In this document: positions 7,774 through 15,754 of the stretch, piece by piece
Layout: each line of letters opens with the position of its first letter
How positions within the stretch are numbered: position 1 is the first letter of the stretch
Assembly (NCBI GenBank): GCA_003150315.1
Contig: QAML01000076.1
Span: 62,001 to 126,000, forward strand
Direction of reading: 5' to 3'
Source: Prevotellaceae bacterium
GTDB taxonomy: Bacteria > Bacteroidota > Bacteroidia > Bacteroidales > Bacteroidaceae
DNA length: 64,000 bases
The notes under the pieces: model-generated
Databases searched by the model: none
Seen by the model: the letters and a program-made list of their open reading frames with translations, nothing else
What the model was told of the DNA's origin: nothing
Translations under genes and position numbers: made by a program

Positions 7774-9921
7774 TTAGAAGTAGAGGTAGCGACGGTCTTT
7801 AACCTTTGCTTTTGAGAAAAGGTCGTTTGTAAATTGACCTACATTGCGCAAATAGCTTTCTGCTACGCTCTGTTCGTACATCTTTTCGTTGAATTTTTCT
7901 CCTGAAGCTGTGCGGCTCGTAACTTCGAACATGTAAACGCCGTTGTTACCCTTTACAGGACCGTAGCTCTTGTTGAGTTTTCCGTAAGAAACGCCACCGG
8001 CAAGGACAGGTTCGTTTCCGCCAGTTGATGCAACGAATGCCGGCATCGCAAAAGTAATTCCGTTGAGAGTATCTCTTGATGCTGCGGGAAGTTTAAGTGC
8101 TTGCTGCAAATTCTTACCTTTGAGTTGGCTCATGATTTTCTCGGCTTTCTTGTCACGGAGAGCAAGTTGTCTGAGAGCTTTCTTGACTTCCGGGTCTGTA
8201 GCTGGACGATAGCCTACTTTATGCTTGCCAGTTACATAGATGATAAGCATGTTGTCGTTGTTGCCGCATTCATAAAGTTGCGAAAGGTCGCCTTCTTTTG
8301 CTTCGAACAACCAACGAAGTGCATCTTTTGTACCGGGGATGTTAGCCACATAGTGCTCGTTGCAGAATTGGTCTTTGCGTTCTTGTACGGTATAACCGTT
8401 CTTTGCTGCGTTAGCTTCCATTTTTGCAAAAGTGGAGTTGCTTGCAATAAAATGGCTGAACTTGTTGTATTCTTTAGAATAGGTGTCTTTGCTGAAATCA
8501 ACGGTGCGTTTTACAACTGCAAGATTGTATTTCTTCTTCATTGCCTGACGCTTTGTAATTTGAACAACTACTACGTTTTGTGCAAGCTCAATTTTCTGAA
8601 TGGAATTGACTGCACTTGTAGTAATGGTCTTGATGAAGTTCGCATTATCTGCATCAATTGACTGACCTTCGTATTGATTAGCTGTAAGCCAAACACCGGG
8701 CGCGGGCTGATTGTATTTCTTTGCCACGTCTTCAAACTTCGCTCCGCTGTTAATGGCTTTGATTACACTGTCGGCAGTTGCCTTTGCTGCGTCAAGCGAA
8801 GTGTTTGCGCAGTTAATGGCACGGTATTCCACGGAGTCGGGAACTTCGGAGACTGCAACAAGTTTAAGAATGTTTTGAGTGTTGTCGTACGCATTATAAT
8901 AAGGACCTTTTACTGTACCAACGCTCAAAGAATCTATTTGACTCTGGACATCGTTGGGGAAAGCCTCTTTTGAGAATGGAAGTCCGGAATAAGGTACGAG
9001 CGAACTGCTTTGGTTTATTGTTGCAGCGATGTTTTCGCCTTCGGAAAGCTCTTTGGCGTAGCCTTTCATCTCTTTTTCGAGAGCTTCTTTGTCTGCTGCT
9101 GACGCTTTAACCTGTACGCTTATATATTTAATGTCTCTGCTCTCGTTGAATTGACGGAACATTTCTTTATATTGTGCGTAAAGTTTGTTGATATCCTCGT
9201 CAGCAACTTTAACATCATTGTCAGGAACAGAAGTATATGGGATGGAAGCTACAACAGCGTTGCTCTTGCTTGAAACACCTTCGAAAGCAAGTTTCGCAGA
9301 AATCGGATTGGAAAGAATGCAACGACCAACGAGTGCCTGGTACTTCTCGTTCAAGAGAGAAGAACGGAGAGTTTTCTCAATGAATCCCCAGAATTTGTAA
9401 AGACGTTGGTAATATTCGATATATTCTTGCGGAACCTGGTCGGGTTTTGCCAACATTTGGTCGTATTGCTCAAGAAATTGTTTGAGCTGTGCGGCATCGA
9501 AGCGACCGGTTTGCTTGTTTACGAAAGGAGTTTGCATAAGCATAGGATTTGTTCCCGTGCTTATAACATTGTTCAGCTCTGCATCCGTAACAGTAAGCCC
9601 GAGTTTTTCTGCCTCATGCTTTATTAGCTCATTGTTTACGAAAGTTTGCCAAACTTGGTCTTTGAGTTGGTTTTGCTCTGCGTCGCTCAAAGAACTCTCA
9701 CCGCGTGTAAACTTAATTGCTTCGGTGTATTCGTCAATTAAAGACTGGTAATCGTTGATAGCAAGTTTTTCGTTGTAAACTTGGCCTACGTGGCGTTTAT
9801 CTTCGCCAAAGAGCGTGTCAAAAACGCGGAAGAAGTCTTCTGCAATAAAAGCAAAAAGACCGAGACCTATTACTACCAACAGGGCTATGCCCCATTTTCT
9901 AATAGTTTGAATTGCTGCCAT
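7774..9921 (-). CDS. PpiD/SurA-type peptidyl-prolyl isomerase
   Basis: 715-residue periplasmic folding factor anchored in the inner membrane. Residues 11-28 form one N-terminal membrane helix (GIALLVVIGLGLFAFIAE). A SurA_N-like helical chaperone region (about 40-200) follows, then parvulin-type segments such as AKATADSVIKAINSGAKFEDVAKKY (two pieces in the 370-430 range), and a long C-terminal chaperone part. Bacteroidales homologues have similar length. It follows lptC after 182 nt, with a possible own -7 box TATCTTTG at 10028-10035, so it may be transcribed both with the upstream envelope genes and alone. Confidence 0.88.
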   Translation of the reverse strand: MAAIQTIRKWGIALLVVIGLGLFAFIAEDFFRVFDTLFGEDKRHVGQVYNEKLAINDYQSLIDEYTEAIKFTRGESSLSDAEQNQLKDQVWQTFVNNELIKHEAEKLGLTVTDAELNNVISTGTNPMLMQTPFVNKQTGRFDAAQLKQFLEQYDQMLAKPDQVPQEYIEYYQRLYKFWGFIEKTLRSSLLNEKYQALVGRCILSNPISAKLAFEGVSSKSNAVVASIPYTSVPDNDVKVADEDINKLYAQYKEMFRQFNESRDIKYISVQVKASAADKEALEKEMKGYAKELSEGENIAATINQSSSLVPYSGLPFSKEAFPNDVQSQIDSLSVGTVKGPYYNAYDNTQNILKLVAVSEVPDSVEYRAINCANTSLDAAKATADSVIKAINSGAKFEDVAKKYNQPAPGVWLTANQYEGQSIDADNANFIKTITTSAVNSIQKIELAQNVVVVQITKRQAMKKKYNLAVVKRTVDFSKDTYSKEYNKFSHFIASNSTFAKMEANAAKNGYTVQERKDQFCNEHYVANIPGTKDALRWLFEAKEGDLSQLYECGNNDNMLIIYVTGKHKVGYRPATDPEVKKALRQLALRDKKAEKIMSQLKGKNLQQALKLPAASRDTLNGITFAMPAFVASTGGNEPVLAGGVSYGKLNKSYGPVKGNNGVYMFEVTSRTASGEKFNEKMYEQSVAESYLRNVGQFTNDLFSKAKVKDRRYLYF

Positions 9922-10027
9922 TATATAATTATTTTTATTTCAATTGTTATGATTTGTAAGAACTTAGCGGCGAAATCCGTGCTGCGTGCGTCCAAACTCA
10001 ATCTGTATGATTTTACTTAAATACATG

Positions 10028-10035
10028 CAAAGATA
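10028..10035 (-). promoter_or_regulatory. Possible internal -7 box for ppiD
   Basis: TATCTTTG on the minus strand in the lptC-ppiD gap, about 107 nt before the ppiD start. No TTTG at the right distance. Confidence 0.4.
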
Positions 10036-10103
10036 TAAAAATCAATAAAACCGCAGGCATTTTGTACTGCAAAAAATCATCTATGCACAAACATCGTTGC
10101 AGG

Positions 10104-10832
10104 TTATTTGTTTTTAGGCGGTAAAATCTTGTTTTTGTGGTTCTCTGCCTTTTGGTCGTGTTTGTTGTCCGTGTTGTCTGTTTTTGCCGAAATATCTTTC
10201 GGGGCATCTGTGATTATTGTTTTGTTGTTAGAGATGTCGGGTTCTCGTTTCACGGAATCTTCCTGTTTTTTCTCTTCCGGTACGGGGAAAGAACCTGCTG
10301 AGTTTGTAATTTCATAGTTTGTCAGCTCCTCATCCGAGCGAAATCCCACGCCTTTTAGTTCCTGCTGCGGAGTTACTATATGTACAAATTTGCTTGAGTA
10401 GACTATGTGTTTGCCCATATCCCAGAAAAGTTCGTTGGTATTGAATACCGTACCGTTTTCTTTTCTTATTTCCACTCGTCCGCGAAGTTCCCAAAGATTT
10501 TGGTCGTACCAATAAGCGGTGTCAGCGGTTAAAAACATTGCCACCTTGAAATGTTCGTCAAACTTTTCCATGAAAATGCCGTTCATGAAGGTTTGCTTTT
10601 GCGGCTTGGTGCGATCGTAAACTTTCCAGTCCTCTGCAATTAGTTTGTACCTTATTACTCCTGAGTCGGAAATCAATTTCGAAACTCCCGTAGTAGTCAT
10701 AATGGGAAGTTTGTCCCTGTTATGCAGTGCGGGGGCTGTTGGTTTTTCGTCTTGGCTGCATGCCATGGTAAGGGCTGCAGTTCCTACAATCAAGAGGGCG
10801 GCTTTTATTCTGCTTTCCACTTTTGGAACCAT
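10104..10832 (-). CDS. lptC: LptC-like lipopolysaccharide export lipoprotein
   Basis: 242 residues. The N-terminus is a lipoprotein signal (ALLIVGTAALTMACS), with the lipobox Cys near residue 25. Residues of about 40-190 fit the LptC/OstA-like beta-jellyroll fold that passes lipopolysaccharide from the inner-membrane LptBFG complex to LptA: ISDSGVIRYKLIAEDW, GIFMEKFDEHF, AYWYDQNLWELRGRVEI, TNELFWDMGKHIVYSS. The C-terminal ~50 residues are charged and of low complexity, probably disordered. The reading frame overlaps the end of the upstream outer-membrane protein gene by 28 nt, indicating co-translation. Other lpt genes are not in this window. Confidence 0.85.
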   Translation of the reverse strand: MVPKVESRIKAALLIVGTAALTMACSQDEKPTAPALHNRDKLPIMTTTGVSKLISDSGVIRYKLIAEDWKVYDRTKPQKQTFMNGIFMEKFDEHFKVAMFLTADTAYWYDQNLWELRGRVEIRKENGTVFNTNELFWDMGKHIVYSSKFVHIVTPQQELKGVGFRSDEELTNYEITNSAGSFPVPEEKKQEDSVKREPDISNNKTIITDAPKDISAKTDNTDNKHDQKAENHKNKILPPKNK

Positions 10833-12130
10833 TTCTCGTTAAAGGTAATGCCGATGCAAAGACGCAGATAGTTTTCTGTTATTGCCCCCGGTCCTTTAGG
10901 CTTTATGTTTTCCCATTGTGCCGAGAAGTTCAGTGTGGAGCGATTGTTTATTATGTTTGCAATCGGAAGTCCTACGCCGAGTGTAACCAACAGGTCTTTT
11001 GCACCGCTTTGCCCGTTGGCTTTTGCGTATGTGGTGCCGTATGAAACACCGGCGCGGTAACGTATATGGTCGCGATACTTTATGCCGAGGCTGTTGTGCA
11101 CATATTCTCCGCCCAAAGAAACATGTTGACTGTTGTCAAAGGCTCCCGTGGTGGAAACATACTTGTTTTCGCCGCCTTTCGAGGTCAGTTGCGGGAATTT
11201 TGCGTTCTTCCACAGCTCGATAGAGTAATCAAGTCCCACTTTCCATTTGTTGTTGTGATTCCAAGCCACACCGGCAGCTACGGAATGGGGCATTTCGAAA
11301 GCATTCTTCACTTTTGTTGTGTCGCCCGAGGAAACGGAACCCGAATAATTGGCTGTCTGATTAATGAATTTCGCGTCGGAATTTATTTTATGCCCCAACG
11401 TGTAGCTTGCACCTACAGTCATGAGGTCTTTCTTTGAAAGCAATTTGCTGTATTGCGCGCCGAAATCGATTTTGTAGGTTGAAATGTCTGCGGAATACAC
11501 GCGTCGGAACTGGTTTACGTTATTGTCGTTGAAAGCTGCCTGTATAGTATGGCTGTAGTCGCCCCAAACAAATCCCACGTTAGCACCTATCGAGAAATCT
11601 TTCACGATGTTCCAGCCTGCACCGAGATACACTTCTCTCAATCCGCCGTCGCCGGAGTAGGATGTCGATTCTGTTTTCTCTCCGCTGCCGTCCATGTCGG
11701 GAAGTGTCTGCTTATTTTTGAAACTGTAGCCTATTGAAGTAAGCGGCAACAAGCCGAACGACATACCAACATTGCGCCAGGCTCTGAACTGTGCGGTTAT
11801 GTAATCGACCGAAGTGTTTTTGGCATTTGTTTTAAGGCTTCCCTGTTTGAAATTGGCGTTTTGCAGCGAAACTCCTATATCGAAAAGAAGTGTCAGAGAA
11901 TCTACTGCGGAATATGATGCCGGGTTTTGGAAGTTAACTGCTGTGGCATCGCGAAAACCTTGTGCCACACCTGCCATGCCTTTATTGAATCCCTGTGCAC
12001 GATCGTTTATTGTGCCGAATCCGTATCTGGAATATGGCGAGTTGCTACCGTTTTGGGCGTTTGCCTGTAAGGATATGAGCGATATTGCCGCAGCAATTGC
12101 AATTCCCGATATTCTTGTTCTTTTGTTCAT
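10805..12130 (-). CDS. Outer-membrane beta-barrel protein, FadL-like
   Basis: 441 residues. A signal peptide (MNKRTRISGIAIAAAISLIS, cleaved after about QANA) precedes SPYSRYGFGTINDRAQGFN, a start typical of a Bacteroidales outer-membrane protein family distantly like FadL/OmpP1 transporters. The rest is alternating beta-strands rich in Tyr, Gly and Asn, and the protein ends in strands LRLCIGITFNEKWFQK, as expected for a barrel. Substrate unknown. It sits between coaX (23 nt upstream) and lptC (28 nt overlap), an arrangement I recall from other Bacteroidales; the context suggests an envelope-biogenesis or transport role. Confidence 0.75.
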   Translation of the reverse strand: MNKRTRISGIAIAAAISLISLQANAQNGSNSPYSRYGFGTINDRAQGFNKGMAGVAQGFRDATAVNFQNPASYSAVDSLTLLFDIGVSLQNANFKQGSLKTNAKNTSVDYITAQFRAWRNVGMSFGLLPLTSIGYSFKNKQTLPDMDGSGEKTESTSYSGDGGLREVYLGAGWNIVKDFSIGANVGFVWGDYSHTIQAAFNDNNVNQFRRVYSADISTYKIDFGAQYSKLLSKKDLMTVGASYTLGHKINSDAKFINQTANYSGSVSSGDTTKVKNAFEMPHSVAAGVAWNHNNKWKVGLDYSIELWKNAKFPQLTSKGGENKYVSTTGAFDNSQHVSLGGEYVHNSLGIKYRDHIRYRAGVSYGTTYAKANGQSGAKDLLVTLGVGLPIANIINNRSTLNFSAQWENIKPKGPGAITENYLRLCIGITFNEKWFQKWKAE

Positions 12131-12153
12131 TGTTTGTCGAATGTTGTGGTCTC

Positions 12154-12894
12154 TTATTTTGTTTGAATTGTGTCGGGCACTTTGTCGATAAGTATTTCGC
12201 GCAGTCCCTCAAACACAAGGTGCTTGTCGTATATTATTTCCGCTCCTTTCACAGAAAGGTCGGTTTCCGCTCCGCCGGTTACTATTGTTATCAGGTCGGG
12301 ATACTTTGTCAGCGTGTGCCTTATATATCCTTCCACTTCGTGATTCACTCCGTTCACTGCGCCGGAGCGCATGGCGGTGTATGTGTCGTATCCTATTTCG
12401 GGCAGAGGTCCTTCCGTGTCTACGAGGGGCAGCAGCGAAGTCCACGTGTGCATTGCCTGCAGGCGCATGTAGATTCCCGGCGATATGTTGCCTCCCAAAT
12501 ATTTCCCGTTTGCCGATATGAATTCGTATGTAATGCAACTGCCGTTGTCCACAACCAGTATGTTGCGGTCGGGAAACTTTGTCTTTGCCGCCACGATAGC
12601 TCCCAGGCGGTCGCTTCCCATTGTCGAGGGCAGCCCGTAGCGTTTGTTATATTCGGGAGTGGTTGCATCGTTCAGCAGAACGTTCGGAAGTCCGGCTTCA
12701 CGCAGTTGCGGACCTACTTTGCCTTTCAGTCCCGCCACGGTTGACACTATGCTGCGTTTTATGGGGTATTTCCCGATAATTTCGTCAAGCGGTTTCAAAA
12801 AGTCATTGCGACAGGAATCTTGAAAAACTATGTTACGTTCTTCGAAGATGGCTATTTTTGCAGATGAGTTACCTATGTCAACAATCAGTTCCAT
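12154..12894 (-). CDS. coaX: Type III pantothenate kinase
   Basis: 246 residues, ASKHA-fold kinase that phosphorylates pantothenate in the first step of coenzyme A synthesis. Motifs: phosphate-1 loop VDIGNSSAKIAIFE at residues 5-18, GSDRLGAIVAAKTKFP near 93, catalytic-Asp segment ILVVDNGSCITYEF near 115, GGNISPGIYMRLQAM, and TGGAETDL. Size and motif order match CoaX, not CoaA. It follows the unknown 147-residue gene after 40 nt in the same operon. Confidence 0.95.
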   Translation of the reverse strand: MELIVDIGNSSAKIAIFEERNIVFQDSCRNDFLKPLDEIIGKYPIKRSIVSTVAGLKGKVGPQLREAGLPNVLLNDATTPEYNKRYGLPSTMGSDRLGAIVAAKTKFPDRNILVVDNGSCITYEFISANGKYLGGNISPGIYMRLQAMHTWTSLLPLVDTEGPLPEIGYDTYTAMRSGAVNGVNHEVEGYIRHTLTKYPDLITIVTGGAETDLSVKGAEIIYDKHLVFEGLREILIDKVPDTIQTK

Positions 12895-12934
12895 ATCCTT
12901 TTTTGTACGCGCGGCTTAATGTAGTTGCTTTTTG

Positions 12935-13378
12935 TTATTCTTCCATTAGTTTCTTCAGAAAATTGTCGAGGTCATCGTCTATTTTTCTGATCATCTCGTT
13001 GTCAAGCACAACAGTGTCCTCCTCCACGCAGTACAGGTTTGCCACCGTTTCTCCCTCATCGTTCACAAGGAGAATGTCATAGGGCTTCATGATGCCGGCA
13101 TCCAACAGTTGTGCGTGCATATCGCCTACGGCGCGGCGCAGATCTGCCAAAATGCCGTTGTAAAAGTCTTCGTCTTCGTTTTCTGCGAATTCTTCTATCA
13201 CGGCGCGGGCGAGTTCGTTGTTTTCGTCGTCGCTTACAACCAATTCTCCGCTGTCCTGATTTGCCTGAATCAGGATGTCGGTCATGGGCAAGGCTTCGTC
13301 AGAGTGGGGAAACGCTCCGAGGGCTTGGCTTATGACGTTTTTTATCTGTTCCAAAGTATGCTCGCTTGCTTTCATCAC
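12935..13378 (-). CDS. Conserved acidic protein of unknown function
   Basis: 147 residues, strongly acidic, cytoplasmic (no signal or membrane segment). The N-terminal half looks helical (EHTLEQIKNVISQALGAFP) and contains an acidic stretch EEFAENEDEDFYNGIL; the C-terminal half has short strands (DILLVNDEGETVANLYCVE) and a helical tail with repeated Asp. I do not recognise a domain. It is the first gene of the coaX-omp-lptC operon, with a -7 box TACTTTTG at 13401-13408. Its steady codon use and operon position make it a real gene. Confidence 0.72.
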   Translation of the reverse strand: MMKASEHTLEQIKNVISQALGAFPHSDEALPMTDILIQANQDSGELVVSDDENNELARAVIEEFAENEDEDFYNGILADLRRAVGDMHAQLLDAGIMKPYDILLVNDEGETVANLYCVEEDTVVLDNEMIRKIDDDLDNFLKKLMEE

Positions 13379-13400
13379 TTGTCGGATTTCGCATTATGTG

Positions 13401-13408
13401 CAAAAGTA
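13401..13408 (-). promoter_or_regulatory. -7 box of the coaX operon
   Basis: TACTTTTG on the minus strand, 22 nt before the first gene's start codon. There is no TTTG at 19 nt spacing. Confidence 0.5.
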
Positions 13409-13536
13409 CGCATTTTTTTCATTCTCGTTTACGGGCAACATATAAAAGATGTAACACACCCCGTAAGTTCGTAAATCTTGTGCGTGTAAATGCACCGGCA
13501 GGCTGCATAAAAACTCTGTATATTCATACGTTCGAA

Positions 13537-13619
13537 AACATAAGGCATTTCGTGAAAAATACAAGCCATATATTTTAAAATACAAGGCACTTATTTCAAA
13601 ATATATGGCTTGTATTTTT
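13537..13619. repeat. 21-nt unit array, copy 2 (3 forward, 1 reverse)
   Basis: Units: a degenerate ACATAAGGCATTTCG, then ACAAGCCATATATTTT, ACAAGGCACTTATTTC, and reverse ATATGGCTTGTATTTT. A diverged flank with GGAAAAACAGATGCTTAC follows at about 13620-13660. It is located between divergent genes (coaX operon and serB). Confidence 0.85.
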
Positions 13620-13811
13620 GGCAATTCGTAACTAATGGAAAAACAGATGCTTACAAATATGCAAAAAATGAATATGAAATTGCCCCGAATCCCATGTTTC
13701 CGGGACTTTTTCCCGTGTGTATTTACCCGCAAAGCCCGAATTAATTAATTTGTTATTTCTGTGCGGCGGCGAGCGGAATGTGGCTTATGGCGCAACAGGA
13801 AGCGCAAATGT

Positions 13812-13843
13812 TTTGCCTGTGTTGAGATAAAACACTATATTCG
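13812..13843 (+). promoter_or_regulatory. Promoter of serB
   Basis: TTTG at 13812-13815, 20 nt, then TATATTCG at 13836-13843 (one mismatch to TAnnTTTG), 19 nt ahead of the chosen start codon. It also argues against the longer open frame that starts upstream, because the promoter would lie inside it. Confidence 0.65.
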
Positions 13844-13862
13844 CGTATATTTTAATATCATC

Positions 13863-15107
13863 ATGCAAATAAAACCAACCAAGGAGGAGCAAATCCTTAT
13901 AAGAATCACCGGCAAAGACCGACCGGGACTAACGGCGTCGGCAATGGAGATTCTTTCGCGCTATGGTGCAAAAGTCTTTGACATAGGTCAGGCTGATATT
14001 CACAGCACCCTTTCGCTCGGAATACTCATCAGAATAGACGATGTTTCGGCGGGGCAGGTGATGAAAGAACTTCTGTTCAAAGCCTCTGAACTGAATGTCC
14101 AGATAGGTTTCGACCCGGTTACCGACGATGAATACGAAGCCTGGGTGAACCAGCAGGGAAAAAACCGCTACATACTCACACTCATCGGTCGCAGTCTCTC
14201 GGCTCGTCAGATTGCCGCCGCAGCCAAGGTGATTGCCGCCCAAGGTCTTAACATCGATTCCATTTTGCGTCTCACGGGTCGCATGAGTATTGTGCATCCC
14301 CAGCGTAATGTAAGAGCCTGTATAGAATTTTCGCTGCGCGGCACGCCGAACAATTATCCCGAGATGCAGAAAGAACTCATGGAACTCTCTTCCGAATTCG
14401 GCATAGACTTCTCTTTCCAAACCGATGACATGTACCGGCGCATGCGCCGACTCATTTGTTTCGATATGGACAGCACATTGATTCAGACAGAGTGTATAGA
14501 CGAACTCGCCAAACGCAACGGAGTGGGCGATAAAGTGGCGGAAATCACGGCACGAGCCATGCGTGGTGAAATAGATTTCAAAGAAAGTTTCACACAGCGG
14601 GTGGCTTTGCTCAAAGGTCTCGATGTGGCGGTAATGAAAGACATAGCGGAGAATCTTCCTATAACCGAAGGAACCGACAGATTAATGTCCGTGTTGAAAA
14701 AGTGCGGGTATATAATAGCCATTCTCAGTGGCGGATTTACTTATTTCGGAGAATATCTGCAACGCAAGTACAACATAGACTACGTATATGCCAATGAACT
14801 CGAAATAGGAGAGGACGGAAAACTCACCGGACGCTATGTGGGTGAAATTGTGGACGGCACGCGAAAGGCGGAATTGCTCAGGCTCATTGCGCAAGTGGAG
14901 AAAATAAATCTTGCACAGACAATAGCGGTGGGCGACGGGGCAAACGATTTGCCTATGATCTCGGAAGCCGGATTGGGAATAGCCTTCCACGCAAAACCAA
15001 AAGTGATAGCCAATGCCCGGCAAGCCATAAGCAACATCGGACTCGACGGGGTGTTATATTTTCTCGGCTTCAAGGACAGTTACCTCGGCGAATTGGGAAA
15101 ACTCTGA
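13863..15107 (+). CDS. serB: Phosphoserine phosphatase with N-terminal ACT domains
   Basis: 414 residues from ATG 13863. It hydrolyses phosphoserine in the last step of serine synthesis. Two ACT-type regulatory regions come first (ILIRITGKDRPGLTASAMEI at about 11-30; YILTLIGRSLSARQIAAA near 103), probably sensing serine. The HAD domain begins near residue 198: FDMDSTLIQTECIDELA holds the nucleophile Asp, ILSGGFTYFGEYL motif II, and VGDGANDLPMISEAGLG motifs III/IV. An in-frame ATG 102 nt upstream would add a low-quality extension and overlap the promoter. It converges on pnuT, with a shared terminator. Confidence 0.95.
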   Translation: MQIKPTKEEQILIRITGKDRPGLTASAMEILSRYGAKVFDIGQADIHSTLSLGILIRIDDVSAGQVMKELLFKASELNVQIGFDPVTDDEYEAWVNQQGKNRYILTLIGRSLSARQIAAAAKVIAAQGLNIDSILRLTGRMSIVHPQRNVRACIEFSLRGTPNNYPEMQKELMELSSEFGIDFSFQTDDMYRRMRRLICFDMDSTLIQTECIDELAKRNGVGDKVAEITARAMRGEIDFKESFTQRVALLKGLDVAVMKDIAENLPITEGTDRLMSVLKKCGYIIAILSGGFTYFGEYLQRKYNIDYVYANELEIGEDGKLTGRYVGEIVDGTRKAELLRLIAQVEKINLAQTIAVGDGANDLPMISEAGLGIAFHAKPKVIANARQAISNIGLDGVLYFLGFKDSYLGELGKL

Positions 15108-15128
15108 CCCGTCCCAAGAATACGAAAA

Positions 15129-15165
15129 CAAAAAATCTCCGGCAAATGTGCCGGAGATTTTTTGT
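15129..15165. terminator. Bidirectional terminator between serB and pnuT
   Basis: Stem AAAATCTCCGGCA / TGCCGGAGATTTT with a short loop, A-run on the left and T-run on the right, so it can serve both convergent transcripts. It directly abuts the pnuT stop. Confidence 0.92.
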
Positions 15166-15753
15166 TTAATGCCTTGTCTGCATCATCTTTCGCCATTTCA
15201 TGTAGCCCATAACCGCTATCACCACATACAATCCGTATAATCCGGCTTTGAAAGGTATTCCCTTGTCAATGTAAAGGTAACACGAAATCACGTCAACCAC
15301 AATCCAAACAAACCATTGCTCGATGTATTTTCGAGCCAACGCCCAAAGTCCCACAAAACTCAGGGCATTGGTGAAACTGTCAAGCACCGGAACAGTGGAA
15401 TTTGTGTAATTGACCAAAATGTAATGGGTTGCCCACATGGCAACTGCGAAAAAAATCACGGCAGGCAGTATCTTTTTTCGGGGGAAATGCGATATGGGCA
15501 TTTCTTGTTCCTTGCTGTCGCCCTTTTTACCGAACTTCCAGACAATATAACCGTAAACGGCAGCCGCCGTATAGTACACAGCCATTCCTGCATCGCCGTA
15601 AAGACCGTGGCTGTAGTATAAATATATGTCGAGAGAGGGCATTATTATTCCCACAATCCACAAGGCTATGCTTGCGCGGTATTCGAGCGCAATGTAAACA
15701 AGCCCGAGAACCGTGGTAACAATGTCAAGCCAGTGTTCGGCAAAGAAATTCAT
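15166..15753 (-). CDS. pnuT: PnuC-family thiamine transporter (PnuT)
   Basis: 195 residues, integral inner-membrane protein with about seven hydrophobic helices, of the PnuC vitamin transporter family. Visible family features: FAEHWLDIVTTVLGLVYIA at the N-terminus, SIALWIVGIIMPSLDIYLYY, and FVWIVVDVISCYLYIDKGI near the C-terminus. PnuC relatives take up nicotinamide riboside, thiamine or riboflavin. Thiamine is inferred here because the gene lies 1 nt after a TonB receptor led by a TPP riboswitch. No thiamine pyrophosphokinase gene follows, unlike the pnuT-tnr3 arrangement I recall from Bacteroides. Confidence 0.87.
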   Translation of the reverse strand: MNFFAEHWLDIVTTVLGLVYIALEYRASIALWIVGIIMPSLDIYLYYSHGLYGDAGMAVYYTAAAVYGYIVWKFGKKGDSKEQEMPISHFPRKKILPAVIFFAVAMWATHYILVNYTNSTVPVLDSFTNALSFVGLWALARKYIEQWFVWIVVDVISCYLYIDKGIPFKAGLYGLYVVIAVMGYMKWRKMMQTRH

Positions 15754-15754
15754 G

